Shown piece by piece: positions 16,665 to 25,611 of a DNA stretch of 33,922 bases. Under the pieces are notes generated by a model. The model made no database searches, was not told the origin of the DNA, and saw nothing but the letters and a program-made list of their open reading frames with translations. The first letter of the stretch is position 1. Every line of letters begins with the position of its first letter. The position numbers and the translations under genes were made by a program. Source of the stretch: Planctomycetaceae bacterium (GTDB lineage Bacteria; Planctomycetota; Planctomycetia; Pirellulales; UBA1268); the NCBI GenBank assembly GCA_947449135.1, contig CANFQO010000031.1:1-33922 (forward strand), written 5' to 3'.

Positions 16665-18290
16665 TTAGTATCCTGTTTTTCTGTCTCGTGACCAGTCATC
16701 GTGGCTGACCGGTGCGAGCAGTCGCTTCAGAGCTTCCGCCATTGGCCGCTCCATCGCGAGTGCCTCCACGCGGGCATCGGGATCGGTGAGCCTCGGATCG
16801 ATCTCGATCGCCTTGGCGACCGCTTCCGCCGCCTCGGTCGGGCGGCCCTGTTCGTCGAGGATCAGCGCAAGAGTGGCCCAGATATCCCCTCGCTGTCCAT
16901 TCGAGAGCCGAATCGCCTCGCGGGTGGCCTGTTCGGCCTCGGCCAGCCGGCCGGCTTCACGGAGTGCCTCGCCAAGCCCCGCAGCATTCGTGAACGAGGT
17001 CGGGTTTTTTCGGTAGGAGTCGTCCCACAGGGCAAGCGAATGAGCCCACACCCGCTGCCGTTCGATGCAGATCAGCCCGAGCAGGGCGACGGCCGCCATG
17101 CCGCCGACGAGGGCCCGCCGGCGAAGAAGCTCGCGGCCCGCGAGCCAGGGGGCATCGAGCAGGCAGGCGATTGTCAGCGCCACGCCCGCCATCGGCAGAT
17201 AGAGATACCGGTCGGCAGCGGCACGGTAGATCGGGATCAGGTTGGCCACAGGCACCAACGGCAGCAGGATCAGGGTGTAGGCGAAGAGGAGACGACGGTC
17301 GTGCCGGGCTGCAATCGTGGCGATGACGGCGATCGCAGCCAGAAGAAAGAGGGCGATGGACAATGGCAAGTGGCTGACGGAAGCAAGTCCATAGTCGGCG
17401 CAGAGATTGACTGGGAAAAGGATGAGCTGAGCGTAGAGCGCGAGAATCCGGGGCTCGATCAGCATGGCCTGGGCCAGTGATCCACCAGGGTATTCCGGCT
17501 TGGTTTCGAAGATCTTCGAAGGATTGGGCTCGAGCAGAAAACGGGCGGCGAGGAAGGCGATCACGATGAGCTTTGCCCCACCGATGGCCATCGCCCAGAA
17601 TCGTTCCGGCTCGCCCCGACGAAAAAGCCACCAATAGGCGGCCAGCAGCATCGGGGCGACGATTCCCGCCTCCTTGCTGGCGATCGCCAGCAGGCAGCAA
17701 CCGATGCAACCGAGGGACCGCCAGCGGTCGTACCCGGGAGTAGCGGGATCATGGGCCATGGCGAGCACGAGGGCAGAGAGCGAAAAGAGGGCCACCAGCA
17801 GGTCCTCGCGAAAGGTGGGCTCGCAGACGGCCTCGGCGACGATGGGGTGCACTGCGAAGATCAGCGCGGTCAGCAGAGGGAGCAGCATCTTTTCGGGCAT
17901 GGACACAGGCCCAGTCGTTGGGCAGGCCTGCGATGCAGGCTGCGGTTGAGTCAGCTCCCGAATGATCAACCAAAGAAGCAGGACATTGGCCACGTGCAAC
18001 AGCACGCTGGTGAGGTGATACCCAAAGGGCTCCCTGCCCCAGACGGCCGCGTCGAGCATGAGCGAGGCCAGCATTACCGGCCGGTTGAAGTCGAGCACGT
18101 CCATCCCCAAGACGCGAAAGCTGAGCACGGCAGGCCAGTTGTGCCAGTCGTGAATAAAGGTGCCCGTAAGGATCTGCATCCGGGCGTCGTAGACGAAGTC
18201 GGCTCCGAGCGTGGAGGAGAAAACGGCAAAGGCGACCACGGCGAGCACCGCCGCCTGCTGCCAGTTCTTTCCATCCATGGGCGAGTTCAT
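16665..18290 (-). CDS. TMTC-like membrane protein with short TPR tail
   Basis: This 541-residue polytopic protein is related in layout to the next gene downstream. Its first outer loop has FVYDARMQIL, where the family usually has an acidic DD/DE pair, so the catalytic motif looks weaker. It then shows FNRPVMLASLMLDAAVWG, EPFGYHLTSVLLHVANVLLL, FAVHPIVAEAVCEPTFREDL and IASKEAGIVAPMLLAAYWWL, matching the TMTC/O-mannosyltransferase-like arrangement. After about ten helices a cytoplasmic or periplasmic tail (about 435-525) contains two TPR-like units (GLGEALREAGRLAEAEQATR and LILDEQGRPTEAAEAVAKAI). It starts four bases after the stop of the upstream gene. Possibly a paralogue specialised or impaired in catalysis; function is inferred only from layout. 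Confidence 0.82.
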   Translation of the reverse strand: MNSPMDGKNWQQAAVLAVVAFAVFSSTLGADFVYDARMQILTGTFIHDWHNWPAVLSFRVLGMDVLDFNRPVMLASLMLDAAVWGREPFGYHLTSVLLHVANVLLLWLIIRELTQPQPASQACPTTGPVSMPEKMLLPLLTALIFAVHPIVAEAVCEPTFREDLLVALFSLSALVLAMAHDPATPGYDRWRSLGCIGCCLLAIASKEAGIVAPMLLAAYWWLFRRGEPERFWAMAIGGAKLIVIAFLAARFLLEPNPSKIFETKPEYPGGSLAQAMLIEPRILALYAQLILFPVNLCADYGLASVSHLPLSIALFLLAAIAVIATIAARHDRRLLFAYTLILLPLVPVANLIPIYRAAADRYLYLPMAGVALTIACLLDAPWLAGRELLRRRALVGGMAAVALLGLICIERQRVWAHSLALWDDSYRKNPTSFTNAAGLGEALREAGRLAEAEQATREAIRLSNGQRGDIWATLALILDEQGRPTEAAEAVAKAIEIDPRLTDPDARVEALAMERPMAEALKRLLAPVSHDDWSRDRKTGY

Positions 18291-18294
18291 GGTG

Positions 18295-20097
18295 TCAGAG
18301 AATGATGCAGACGAGATCGCCTGCGGCGCTTTCGATTCGCGGCTTGGTAAATCCCATTTCGCGGAGATTCTCCACGACCTGCTTGCCCTTGTCGGGGAAG
18401 CCGTTGCGGTTGATGTAGATCGCCGCGAAGCCGCGGGCCTTGATCTGTTCCACGGCCTTGTCGAACGTCACCTTGCCGAGGTCCTGCTGCCACTGCTCGC
18501 GGGGCCGGCCCTTCATCGAGCCGTATGAAAACCGCAGTTGCTTGCTGTAGAGATAGGGTCGGAAGTGGTCGTACGAGGGCACGCCTGGAACCGGTGCCTC
18601 GGGAAACTCCATGATTGGCAACTGAAACACCATCGCACCGGCTGGCAGGGCTGCTTCCATCTGCGCAACAAACTCCCGATCGGCCTCCACTTGGCGAGCG
18701 ATCAGGGCCGTGACTTCGGGCTTTGGAGCCCGTGGCACCTGGTCCCAAAGGATGAGGAGGCCGGCTGCAATCGCGGCTGTCGCCGTGCCGATCCGCAGCG
18801 TTTCGGGATCGGTGCGAAACGCCGCGGCCCTCTGCAGGGCAGTGAGCCGCTGGGCGGCATAGAGCAGCGCGATCGCCAGAATGACGATGCTGTAGCGGCA
18901 GCCGGTGCGAAAAAGGGTGAAGCCGGTGGCCCCAAGAATCGTGTTGAGCCCGCCTGTGGAGAAGCAGAGCACGATCCAAAGAACCTGCCAGGCTTCCATG
19001 GGGATTGAGTTGGCCCGGTTTCGAACCACGGCGGCGATGGCCGAGGAGACGAGCAGGCCGAGGGCGGCCAGGCCGACGATGCCGAGATAGGAGCCTTCGT
19101 CCTGCAGGGGCGCGGCCGCGCGATGGGCCTGGGCGAAGTCGGCAAACCGTTGGAAATGGTGCGTGACCGGCGGCACGACGAGATCGACGAGCTTGAGCCC
19201 GTAGATTTCCAGCCACTTGTATTCGCGAACGAGGACGCCGCTGTTAGGTCCGTGGACCGCCTTGTAGGCCCAGCCATCGACGTTCATGAGGGCAAAGGCC
19301 GTAGCCGCCGCCCCGATGACTGCGAGGGCGGACTTGAGCGGCGTGCGAGAGCCGGTGCGCAGCCAGAGGAAGCCGGCGCCGAGGAGCGCGAGTTGGCAGA
19401 AGATGTTGGTGTAGTAGACGTTTTGGAGGCCGGTGAGGAAGGCGATGCCGACGGCCCACCAGAATCGTTGCGAGCCAAACTCAAGTCCGGGTTCGACCGA
19501 CGCCCACTTCCAGACGAGCAGAAAGAGCGGGACGTGCCAGACAGCGGCGACGGTGATGTGGTGGGGCGACTGGGCGAAGATGAAGGGGGCGAGGCCGAAG
19601 GCCAAGGCGGCGACGAAGGCCCACGGACCTGAGCAGTCGAGCGAGCGGGCGACGAGAAACATCGTGGCGGCGGCGAGAAGGTGGCCGATCAGCAGGGCCA
19701 GATTCAGACCCGCGAAAAGGCCGAACACCTTGGCAAGGAGACCGTAGAAGAGGAACTGCAGTTCTTCGATCGAGGGCCAGTCGTTCCAGTTGCCGTCGTA
19801 TGGGGCGCCGAGTTCGGGGATCGTCTTCCAGGCAAACGGCCAGTAGTGGCCGTCGGCAGCGGCCTTCATGCCGGCGAAGGTGCTGATGACGTCGCCATAG
19901 AAGCCGTCGAGGTATTGGGTGGGGGTGTTCCAGTCGGCGACCGTCCAACGGCCGGCGCCGGTGCACCAGGCGAGAACGACGAGGGCCAGGAGGGGAATCA
20001 GCCAGGGGAGCAGCGGGGACTTTGGAGCGGGAACGACGATGTTCTCCGTGCGAAGTTCACGAGTGGAGGGTTGTCGAGCGGCCATTGGAATGCTCAC
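18295..20097 (-). CDS. GT-C-like multi-pass membrane protein
   Basis: This 600-residue protein is the first of the three-gene minus operon. After a short cytoplasmic N-terminus and helix (about 28-47) comes a long outer loop with an acidic YLDGFYGDVIST and a NWNDWPSIEELQF segment, then about ten further helices with APFIFAQSPHHITVAAVWHV and RTGCRYSIVILAIALLYAAQ. The C-terminal soluble domain carries MVFQLPIMEFPEAPVPGVPS and PYLYSKQLRFSYGSMKGRP, a motif pair I recognise from large putative GT-C or phosphoglycerol-transferase-type membrane proteins. The start may be GTG 20097 or ATG 20085; neither has a strong ribosome site. It is divergent from the NeuB-like gene across a 261-base gap. Confidence 0.78.
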   Translation of the reverse strand: MSIPMAARQPSTRELRTENIVVPAPKSPLLPWLIPLLALVVLAWCTGAGRWTVADWNTPTQYLDGFYGDVISTFAGMKAAADGHYWPFAWKTIPELGAPYDGNWNDWPSIEELQFLFYGLLAKVFGLFAGLNLALLIGHLLAAATMFLVARSLDCSGPWAFVAALAFGLAPFIFAQSPHHITVAAVWHVPLFLLVWKWASVEPGLEFGSQRFWWAVGIAFLTGLQNVYYTNIFCQLALLGAGFLWLRTGSRTPLKSALAVIGAAATAFALMNVDGWAYKAVHGPNSGVLVREYKWLEIYGLKLVDLVVPPVTHHFQRFADFAQAHRAAAPLQDEGSYLGIVGLAALGLLVSSAIAAVVRNRANSIPMEAWQVLWIVLCFSTGGLNTILGATGFTLFRTGCRYSIVILAIALLYAAQRLTALQRAAAFRTDPETLRIGTATAAIAAGLLILWDQVPRAPKPEVTALIARQVEADREFVAQMEAALPAGAMVFQLPIMEFPEAPVPGVPSYDHFRPYLYSKQLRFSYGSMKGRPREQWQQDLGKVTFDKAVEQIKARGFAAIYINRNGFPDKGKQVVENLREMGFTKPRIESAAGDLVCIIL

Positions 20098-20358
20098 GGG
20101 ATTGAGGAAATCACCGTTAATCTACAGGTTCGAGGAACTCGTACGGTGGACGATGACGCGGTCAAGATCGCTACCTGTGTGTGCGGCGGTTGCCAGAATA
20201 CCCGTTCCAGGATTGGGCCGCATGGTTCTCGACGCTGGGGGCGTACAGTATCTTTACCCTACCTTGATGCCGTCAGGCGTCGATCACAACCGGGCAACAG
20301 TGCGCCGCCAGCGGATGGGCGGCGACTACCCTTCACAGCTGCCGTCAGAGTGCTCGCC
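20098..20358. other. Divergent intergenic region between two operons
   Basis: This 261-base gap separates the start of the minus-strand membrane-protein operon from the start of the plus-strand NeuB-like operon, so both promoters should be here. A TTGACC hexamer occurs on the minus strand near 20160 but has no matching -10 box at normal distance. No convincing promoter, hairpin or small ORF was seen. Confidence 0.4.
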
Positions 20359-21453
20359 ATGAATCACCGTGACCTCTTTGAAGATTTGTTCGTGCTCGAA
20401 GTGGCTAACAACCATTGGGGGAGCGTGGATCGCGGCCTCGAGATCATTCGGCAGCATTCGCGGATCGTGCGGTTCAACAACGTGCGGGCGGCGATCAAGC
20501 TCCAGTTTCGCGATGTCGACAACTTCATTCACAAGGAGTTCCGCGACCGGCAGGACGTCCGCTACATCAAGAAGACCATCGACACGAAGATGTCGAAGGA
20601 CGACTACGCGACGCTTGTCGCAGCGGTCAAGAAGGCCTCGTGCATCCCGATGGCGACTCCTTTCGACGAGGCATCGGTCGATCTCTGTGTGGAACTCGGC
20701 GTGCCGATCATCAAGATCGCCAGTTCCGACATGAACGACTGGGTGCTCCTCGAAAAGATCGCTGCCACGAAGCGGCCAGTGATCGTGTCGACCGGCGGAA
20801 CCTCCCAGAAAGACACTGACGACCTCGTAGCGTTTTTCGAGCGGCGGAACATCCCCCTCGCAATCAATCACTGCGTTTCGCTGTACCCAACGGAAGAAGA
20901 TGAGCTTGAGCTGAATCAGGTCGACTATCTCAAGGCCCGATATCCCGGCCATGTCGTCGGCCTCTCCACGCACGAGCATGCCGACTGGCAGGCCTCGATG
21001 CTCATCGCCTACGCGAAGGGCGCCCGTACGTTCGAACGGCACATCGACATTGATGCGAACGGCATCGCAGTCTCCCCGTATTGTTCCCTGCCCGAGCAGG
21101 TTGATACCTGGTTCAAGGCATTCGCACGGGCGAGGAACATGTGCGGTGGCAGTCCCGACCAAAAGCGACGGCCGCCTGACCGCGAGGTTGAGTACCTCGA
21201 TGCTCTCGTGCGAGGAGTGTACGCAAAGCGAGATCTTCCAGAAGGCTACGTGCTCAATCACGACACGATGTACGACGATCTCTATCTGGCGATTCCCCTC
21301 CAAAAGGGGCAGATCTCCTGTCGAGAGCTGATGTCGGGCGAGACCCTGCAGCGGCCCGTTCAGAAGGATCAGCCGATCACGATCGATGCGATCGACAGTG
21401 CGTACGCGTACACGTCACAATTGAAGGAACTGATCATGCGGAGGGGGTTGTGA
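20359..21453 (+). CDS. NeuB-family (sialic/nonulosonic acid synthase-like) enzyme
   Basis: The 364-residue protein is related to NeuB/LegI/PseI, which condense phosphoenolpyruvate with an aldose in a TIM barrel. Conserved landmarks are LEVANNHWGS (E14), AAIKLQ (K47), PMATPFDEASVDL, IKIASSDMNDWVLLEKI, VIVSTGGTSQKD, the metal ligands in NHCVSLYPT (H171) and GLSTHEH (H205), and TFERHIDID (225-232). The last replaces the usual EKHFTLD, with Arg for Lys. Residues about 290-355 (RGVYAKRDLPEGYVL and later KGQISCREL) look like a SAF-type antifreeze-like domain. The open frame extends 226 codons upstream but only ATG 20359 onward is coding. It is the first gene of a tightly coupled five-gene operon. 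The true acceptor sugar is unknown; no NeuA or NeuC homologue is in the window. Confidence 0.87.
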   Translation: MNHRDLFEDLFVLEVANNHWGSVDRGLEIIRQHSRIVRFNNVRAAIKLQFRDVDNFIHKEFRDRQDVRYIKKTIDTKMSKDDYATLVAAVKKASCIPMATPFDEASVDLCVELGVPIIKIASSDMNDWVLLEKIAATKRPVIVSTGGTSQKDTDDLVAFFERRNIPLAINHCVSLYPTEEDELELNQVDYLKARYPGHVVGLSTHEHADWQASMLIAYAKGARTFERHIDIDANGIAVSPYCSLPEQVDTWFKAFARARNMCGGSPDQKRRPPDREVEYLDALVRGVYAKRDLPEGYVLNHDTMYDDLYLAIPLQKGQISCRELMSGETLQRPVQKDQPITIDAIDSAYAYTSQLKELIMRRGL

Positions 21454-22667
21454 CCGGCGATCCCAAAGTGTGGAACGCCCGTCGCCCATGTCCCCAATGC
21501 GGGGCCGTGTCTGTGCAAACGGTTCACAAGGGCAGATACGTCCTCCCGACGGACCATCCTCTCGATCCCGTCGTTCACGTCGTCGCGTGTGCTGGCTGCG
21601 GGTTTTGTTTCAACGACACCCCGAATGCACGCGAGGACTACGACCGCTACTACCGCGACATTTCAAAATACGCCGACCCCCGTCTCTCCAGCGGGTCGGG
21701 CGCCGTCGTGGAAGACCGTGAACGGCTACGGGATACAGCGAGTGACATCCGCGATTTCGCAGGGGGCACGGATCAGCGGATCCTCGACATCGGGTGCGGT
21801 GCGGGGGGCCTGCTCGACAGCCTCGCCGAGTTCGGATTTCGGTCTCTTTCAGGGATGGACCCAGCCCCTGCATGTGCGGCTGCTGTCAGTGAACGAGGCC
21901 ATCGGGGCGTGGTTGGCACGCTCGATAACCATCCGCTTGACCCCGGGGCGTTCGACGGCGTCATTCTGAGCCATGTCCTCGAACACGTGCGTGACGTGCC
22001 GGCAGCACTGGCGAGCGTTGCGCGGCTCCTGACGCCGCAAGGGTGGCTCTACGTCGAAGTGCCCGACGCGGCCAGATACGGGGAGTGCCTGATTGCTCCG
22101 TTCCAGGATTTCAACCTCGAGCACATCAACCATTTTTCTGCGGCGACGCTTCACAACGCACTGAACGCATGCGGTTGGGAAACAGTTCGCAACGGTTCGA
22201 AGACACTGCCGCTGCCGCACGGCCGCCGGTATCCAGCGATCTTCGCCTTCTCGCGGCCGGCCGGATCGCTCGCCGCTTTGCAGGATCTCGGCACGCGGGA
22301 TGCTCTTGGGGCATATGTCGCGCTTTCCGCGGAGTTCATGCAGCGCATCGACCAGCGGCTTCAGCAAAGTGTCGCCGGGCAGCGTGTTGTGGTCTGGGGC
22401 GTTGGTCAGTTGACGATGCGACTGCTTGGCGAGTCCACCCTCGGCGATGCCGACATTGCCGTGTTCGTCGATTCCAACCCGGTCCACCATGGCCGGACGT
22501 TGGCTGGCCGACCCATCGTCGCGCCCCATGCACTCGCCAGTCATGTCGACGCCGACACCCCGATCGTGATCGGATCGCTTGTCAATCTGGAATCAATCGA
22601 GGCCTCGATCCGTAACCACGGGCTCTGCAACCCGATCATTCGCCTCGTAGCGATGGAGTCTGCCTGA
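21450..22667 (+). CDS. Zinc-binding sugar C-methyltransferase (TylCIII/NovU type)
   Basis: The 405-residue SAM enzyme has the three-part layout of NDP-4-keto-6-deoxysugar C-methyltransferases. An N-terminal zinc knuckle has CPQC (14-17) and CAGC (47-50). A Rossmann SAM domain contains ILDIGCGAGGLLDSL (about 110-124), FDGVILSHVLEHVRD and the FNLEHINHFS segment, equivalent to the family's catalytic Glu-His motif. A C-terminal second Rossmann-like domain shows VVVWGVGQLTMRLL (about 312) and VFVDSNPVHHGRTLAGRPIV. It would add a branch methyl to C3 or C5 of a nucleotide keto-sugar. It starts with GTG inside GTGA, overlapping the previous stop by four bases, with GGAGGGG just upstream. The substrate is not proven. 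Confidence 0.88.
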   Translation: MTGDPKVWNARRPCPQCGAVSVQTVHKGRYVLPTDHPLDPVVHVVACAGCGFCFNDTPNAREDYDRYYRDISKYADPRLSSGSGAVVEDRERLRDTASDIRDFAGGTDQRILDIGCGAGGLLDSLAEFGFRSLSGMDPAPACAAAVSERGHRGVVGTLDNHPLDPGAFDGVILSHVLEHVRDVPAALASVARLLTPQGWLYVEVPDAARYGECLIAPFQDFNLEHINHFSAATLHNALNACGWETVRNGSKTLPLPHGRRYPAIFAFSRPAGSLAALQDLGTRDALGAYVALSAEFMQRIDQRLQQSVAGQRVVVWGVGQLTMRLLGESTLGDADIAVFVDSNPVHHGRTLAGRPIVAPHALASHVDADTPIVIGSLVNLESIEASIRNHGLCNPIIRLVAMESA

Positions 22668-24484
22668 TGCGCCTCGCCGACTATTGCATGCAGTTCCTCG
22701 CCGACCGTGGCGTGCAGCACGTCTTTCTCGTGACCGGCGGCGGCGCGATGCACCTGAACGACGCTCTCGGGCGGGAACCGCGGATTCAGTATGTCTGCAA
22801 CCATCACGAGCAGGCCGCCGCGATGGCGGCTGAGGGCTACGCCCGTGTCACCGGAAAGCCCGGCATTGTCAGCGTCACCAGTGGCCCCGGTGGCGTCAAT
22901 GCGCTCAACGGCGTATTCGGTGCGTTCACCGATTCGTGTCCCATGATCGTGCTCTCCGGACAGATGAAGCGGGAGACGCTCCTGGCGACGCACGGCCTGC
23001 TTGGAAGGCTCCGTCAACTGGGTGACCAGGAAGTCGACATTGTCGGCATGGTGCACACCATTACGAAATCAGCAGTGCTGCTCACCGATCCGCAGCGTGT
23101 TCGTTACGAATTGGAGCGGGCCTGGCACCTCTGCCAATCCGGTAGGCCAGGCCCCTGCTGGATCGATATTCCAGTGGATGTGCAGGCGGCCGACGTGGAG
23201 CCAGATTCACTCGAGGGCTATCGGCCGCAACAGCCCCTGGGCGTTCTTGCGCACCACGACGTCACGAGACTCGCCGAAACCGTACTCTCGAAGATTGGGG
23301 CTGCCGAGCGGCCTGTGATCCTGGCAGGTACTGGCGTGCGGATCGCGGGGGCGACCGAGGTGTTTCGACGAGTGGTCGCGAAACTCGGCATCCCTGTGGC
23401 GACTGCATGGACCCACGACGTGATCGAAACGTCGGACCCCTGCTCCTGCGGGAAGGCGGGCAGCATTGGCAACCGTCCTGGCAACTTTACGGTACAAAAC
23501 AGCGATCTCGTGCTGGTGATCGGCTCCCGGCTCAACATCCGGCAGGTGAGCTACAACTGGGAAAACTTCGCCCACCATGCCGAGAAGATCATCGTCGACA
23601 TCGATCCAGAGGAACTGGCCAAGCCGATGGTCCGACCCGATCTTCCGATCTGTGCGGACGCCAAAGACTTTCTCGAATCGCTCGAGTCAGCGATCGACGC
23701 TCATGGCTTCGATCGCTCGCGGCACGCTTCGTGGCTCGCCTGGTGTCGGGATCGCGTTGCGCGGTATCCGGTGTTCGATCCGGTGCGGCAGGCATCTCGA
23801 TCGGGTGCCATCAACCCCTATCATTTCGCCCGCGAACTCTTTTCCGTTCTGGCGGAGGACGACGTGCTTGTCTGTGGCGATGCCACGGCATGCATCGTGA
23901 CCTTCCAGTCGTCGGTCATCCGGGCCCAGACGCGGCTGTTTTCGAACTCCGGCTCTGCGTCGATGGGCTATGACCTGCCGGCGGCAATCGGGGCCGCCGT
24001 GGCCCGAGGGGGCAAACGGGTGATCTGTCTCGCTGGCGACGGCAGCCTGCAGATGAATATTCAGGAACTCCAGACCGTCCGTCACCACGGATTTCCGATC
24101 AAGCTCTTTGTGCTCAACAACGGCGGCTATCTCTCGATCCGCCAGACGCAGACTGCATTCTTCGGCCTGGCGGTTGGCGCTGGGGCGGAAAGCGGCGTTT
24201 CCTGCCCGGATTTCGTCCGGGTGGCCGAGGCCTACGGCCTGCCGGCGTCGCGACTGAGCGAGCCGAACTTCACGCCAGACCTGTCGGCGATCCTCGCTGC
24301 CCCTGGACCGCATCTCTGCGAGGTCATGCTCGATCCGGCACAGGGTTTCGAGCCGAAGCTCTCGTCACGCCGTCTGCCTGATGGGCGGATGGTATCGTCG
24401 CCCCTCGAAGACATGGCACCGTTTTTAGATCGTGATGAACTGGATGAGAATCGGCTTGCTCCCGTCTCTGGTAGGAAAATATGA
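22667..24484 (+). CDS. Acetohydroxyacid-synthase-like thiamine diphosphate enzyme
   Basis: The 605-residue protein has the complete three-domain TPP fold. The N-terminal PYR domain carries FLVTGGGAMHLNDALG and the catalytic Glu48 in CNHHEQAAAMAAEGYARVTG. A central domain (about 195-340) contains VILAGTGVRIAGATEVFRRV. The C-terminal PP domain has the TPP/Mg motif GDGSLQMNIQELQTVRHHG ending at LNNGGY (about 455-485). It resembles IlvB but sits in a sugar locus and lacks an IlvN partner. Similar proteins in O-antigen clusters include YerE, which moves an acetyl unit from pyruvate onto CDP-3,6-dideoxy-4-ketoglucose. Translation is coupled both ways: TGATG with the previous gene and ATGA with the next. 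A function as sugar acyltransferase is inferred. Confidence 0.85.
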   Translation: MRLADYCMQFLADRGVQHVFLVTGGGAMHLNDALGREPRIQYVCNHHEQAAAMAAEGYARVTGKPGIVSVTSGPGGVNALNGVFGAFTDSCPMIVLSGQMKRETLLATHGLLGRLRQLGDQEVDIVGMVHTITKSAVLLTDPQRVRYELERAWHLCQSGRPGPCWIDIPVDVQAADVEPDSLEGYRPQQPLGVLAHHDVTRLAETVLSKIGAAERPVILAGTGVRIAGATEVFRRVVAKLGIPVATAWTHDVIETSDPCSCGKAGSIGNRPGNFTVQNSDLVLVIGSRLNIRQVSYNWENFAHHAEKIIVDIDPEELAKPMVRPDLPICADAKDFLESLESAIDAHGFDRSRHASWLAWCRDRVARYPVFDPVRQASRSGAINPYHFARELFSVLAEDDVLVCGDATACIVTFQSSVIRAQTRLFSNSGSASMGYDLPAAIGAAVARGGKRVICLAGDGSLQMNIQELQTVRHHGFPIKLFVLNNGGYLSIRQTQTAFFGLAVGAGAESGVSCPDFVRVAEAYGLPASRLSEPNFTPDLSAILAAPGPHLCEVMLDPAQGFEPKLSSRRLPDGRMVSSPLEDMAPFLDRDELDENRLAPVSGRKI

Positions 24485-25611
24485 CTTCCGATTTGGATCA
24501 GGACCATCTGCATAGGCTGCTCACGGCACAGCCTGCAGCCACGCTCCCGCTCGGCACGGCACCACTGGTGCTCTATGGTGCGGGCCGGAAAGGGCGTGTG
24601 ACGCTCAGGTTGCTCCGTGAAGCTGGCTACCACGTGGCCGCGATGATCGACGCGACGGCGTCGGGGGTATGTGAAGGGGTTCCGATCCTGCGACTGAAGG
24701 ATCCCGGAGTTGCTTCGCTGGCGCATGACGGTGCGACTGCGATCGTCACCATCTTCAATCCAGCTGTGGATCCGCTGCCGGTCCACCACGCCCTTGTCGC
24801 CAGTGGCTTCGGCCGAGTCGTCGGTGCCGTGGAACTGTGTCAATTGGTCTCCGGTACCGACGCCTACTGGCTGGCACCCGCCGACACGATGACGCCGTCT
24901 GCGGACGCAGCCGGATGGCTTTTTGACAAACTTGCCGACGAAAAGAGCCGGAACACACTGGTGGAAGCGGTTGGACTTCGTCGGACATACTGCCCGACGC
25001 GGCTCCGCGAGCCGACGACACAAGACCAATACTCTCCGGCAGACATCCCCCTGCCCCGCAGCCGAGTCAGGCTCATCGACGGCGGAGCGTTCGAGGGCGA
25101 CACGGTCGCGCACCTGGCCGCGGCAGGCTTCCAGTGTGACGCCATCGCTGCCTTCGAGCCTGATCTGGTGAATTACGCCGCGCTTGGCCGCTGCGTGGCC
25201 GCAGCGCCACCGTGCAAGGAAATTAGTCTGTGGCCGTGCGGTCTTGATCGATCGACGAGGCAGTTACGGTTTCGCGCCGATGGATTGGCAAGCAGCGGTA
25301 TTGCTGACAGCGGCGATGTCGTCATTCAGACGGTGAGTCTCGACGAAGCACTCCCGTGGTTTGCGCCCACCTACGTGAAGCTCGACATCGAGGGAGCCGA
25401 GGAGGCGGCGTTGCACGGCATGGCGAAAACTCTCTGCTCGAGCCGGCCGGCTCTTGCCGTGTGCGTCTATCACAAGCCTGCCGATCTGTGGGAACTGCCA
25501 CGGCTGGTCGACGAGTTGCTCCCAGACTCCCGCTTCTATCTCCGTTCCCATGCTTGGAACGGATTTGACCTCGTGCTGTATGCGTTGCCGCACGAGATGG
25601 GGAAGTCGTGA
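24481..25611 (+). CDS. FkbM-family methyltransferase with N-terminal Rossmann-like domain
   Basis: The 376-residue protein has two parts. Residues about 25-130 form a nucleotide-binding-like domain with LVLYGAGRKGRVTLRLLREA and AMIDATASGVCEGVPILRL, similar in style to the last domain of the C-methyltransferase two genes upstream. Residues about 190-370 are an FkbM SAM methyltransferase: RLIDGGAFEGDTVAHLAAAG (SAM loop), AAFEPDLVNYAALGR, VKLDIEGAEEAALHGM (about 298) and the late RSHAWNGFDLVLYALP. FkbM enzymes usually O-methylate sugars or polyketides. Start ATG 24481 overlaps the TPP gene by ATGA. A role in methylating the sugar made by this operon is likely but inferred. Confidence 0.87.
   Translation: MTSDLDQDHLHRLLTAQPAATLPLGTAPLVLYGAGRKGRVTLRLLREAGYHVAAMIDATASGVCEGVPILRLKDPGVASLAHDGATAIVTIFNPAVDPLPVHHALVASGFGRVVGAVELCQLVSGTDAYWLAPADTMTPSADAAGWLFDKLADEKSRNTLVEAVGLRRTYCPTRLREPTTQDQYSPADIPLPRSRVRLIDGGAFEGDTVAHLAAAGFQCDAIAAFEPDLVNYAALGRCVAAAPPCKEISLWPCGLDRSTRQLRFRADGLASSGIADSGDVVIQTVSLDEALPWFAPTYVKLDIEGAEEAALHGMAKTLCSSRPALAVCVYHKPADLWELPRLVDELLPDSRFYLRSHAWNGFDLVLYALPHEMGKS

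Noticed and set aside
19681-20358. 226-codon extension upstream of the NeuB-like gene
   Set aside because: It runs antisense through the N-terminal region of the membrane protein gene and has no homology. The family N-terminus begins just after ATG 20359.
20326-21303. 325-codon minus-strand frame opposite the NeuB-like gene
   Set aside because: It is antisense to a gene with clear enzymatic motifs, and its own translation shows none.
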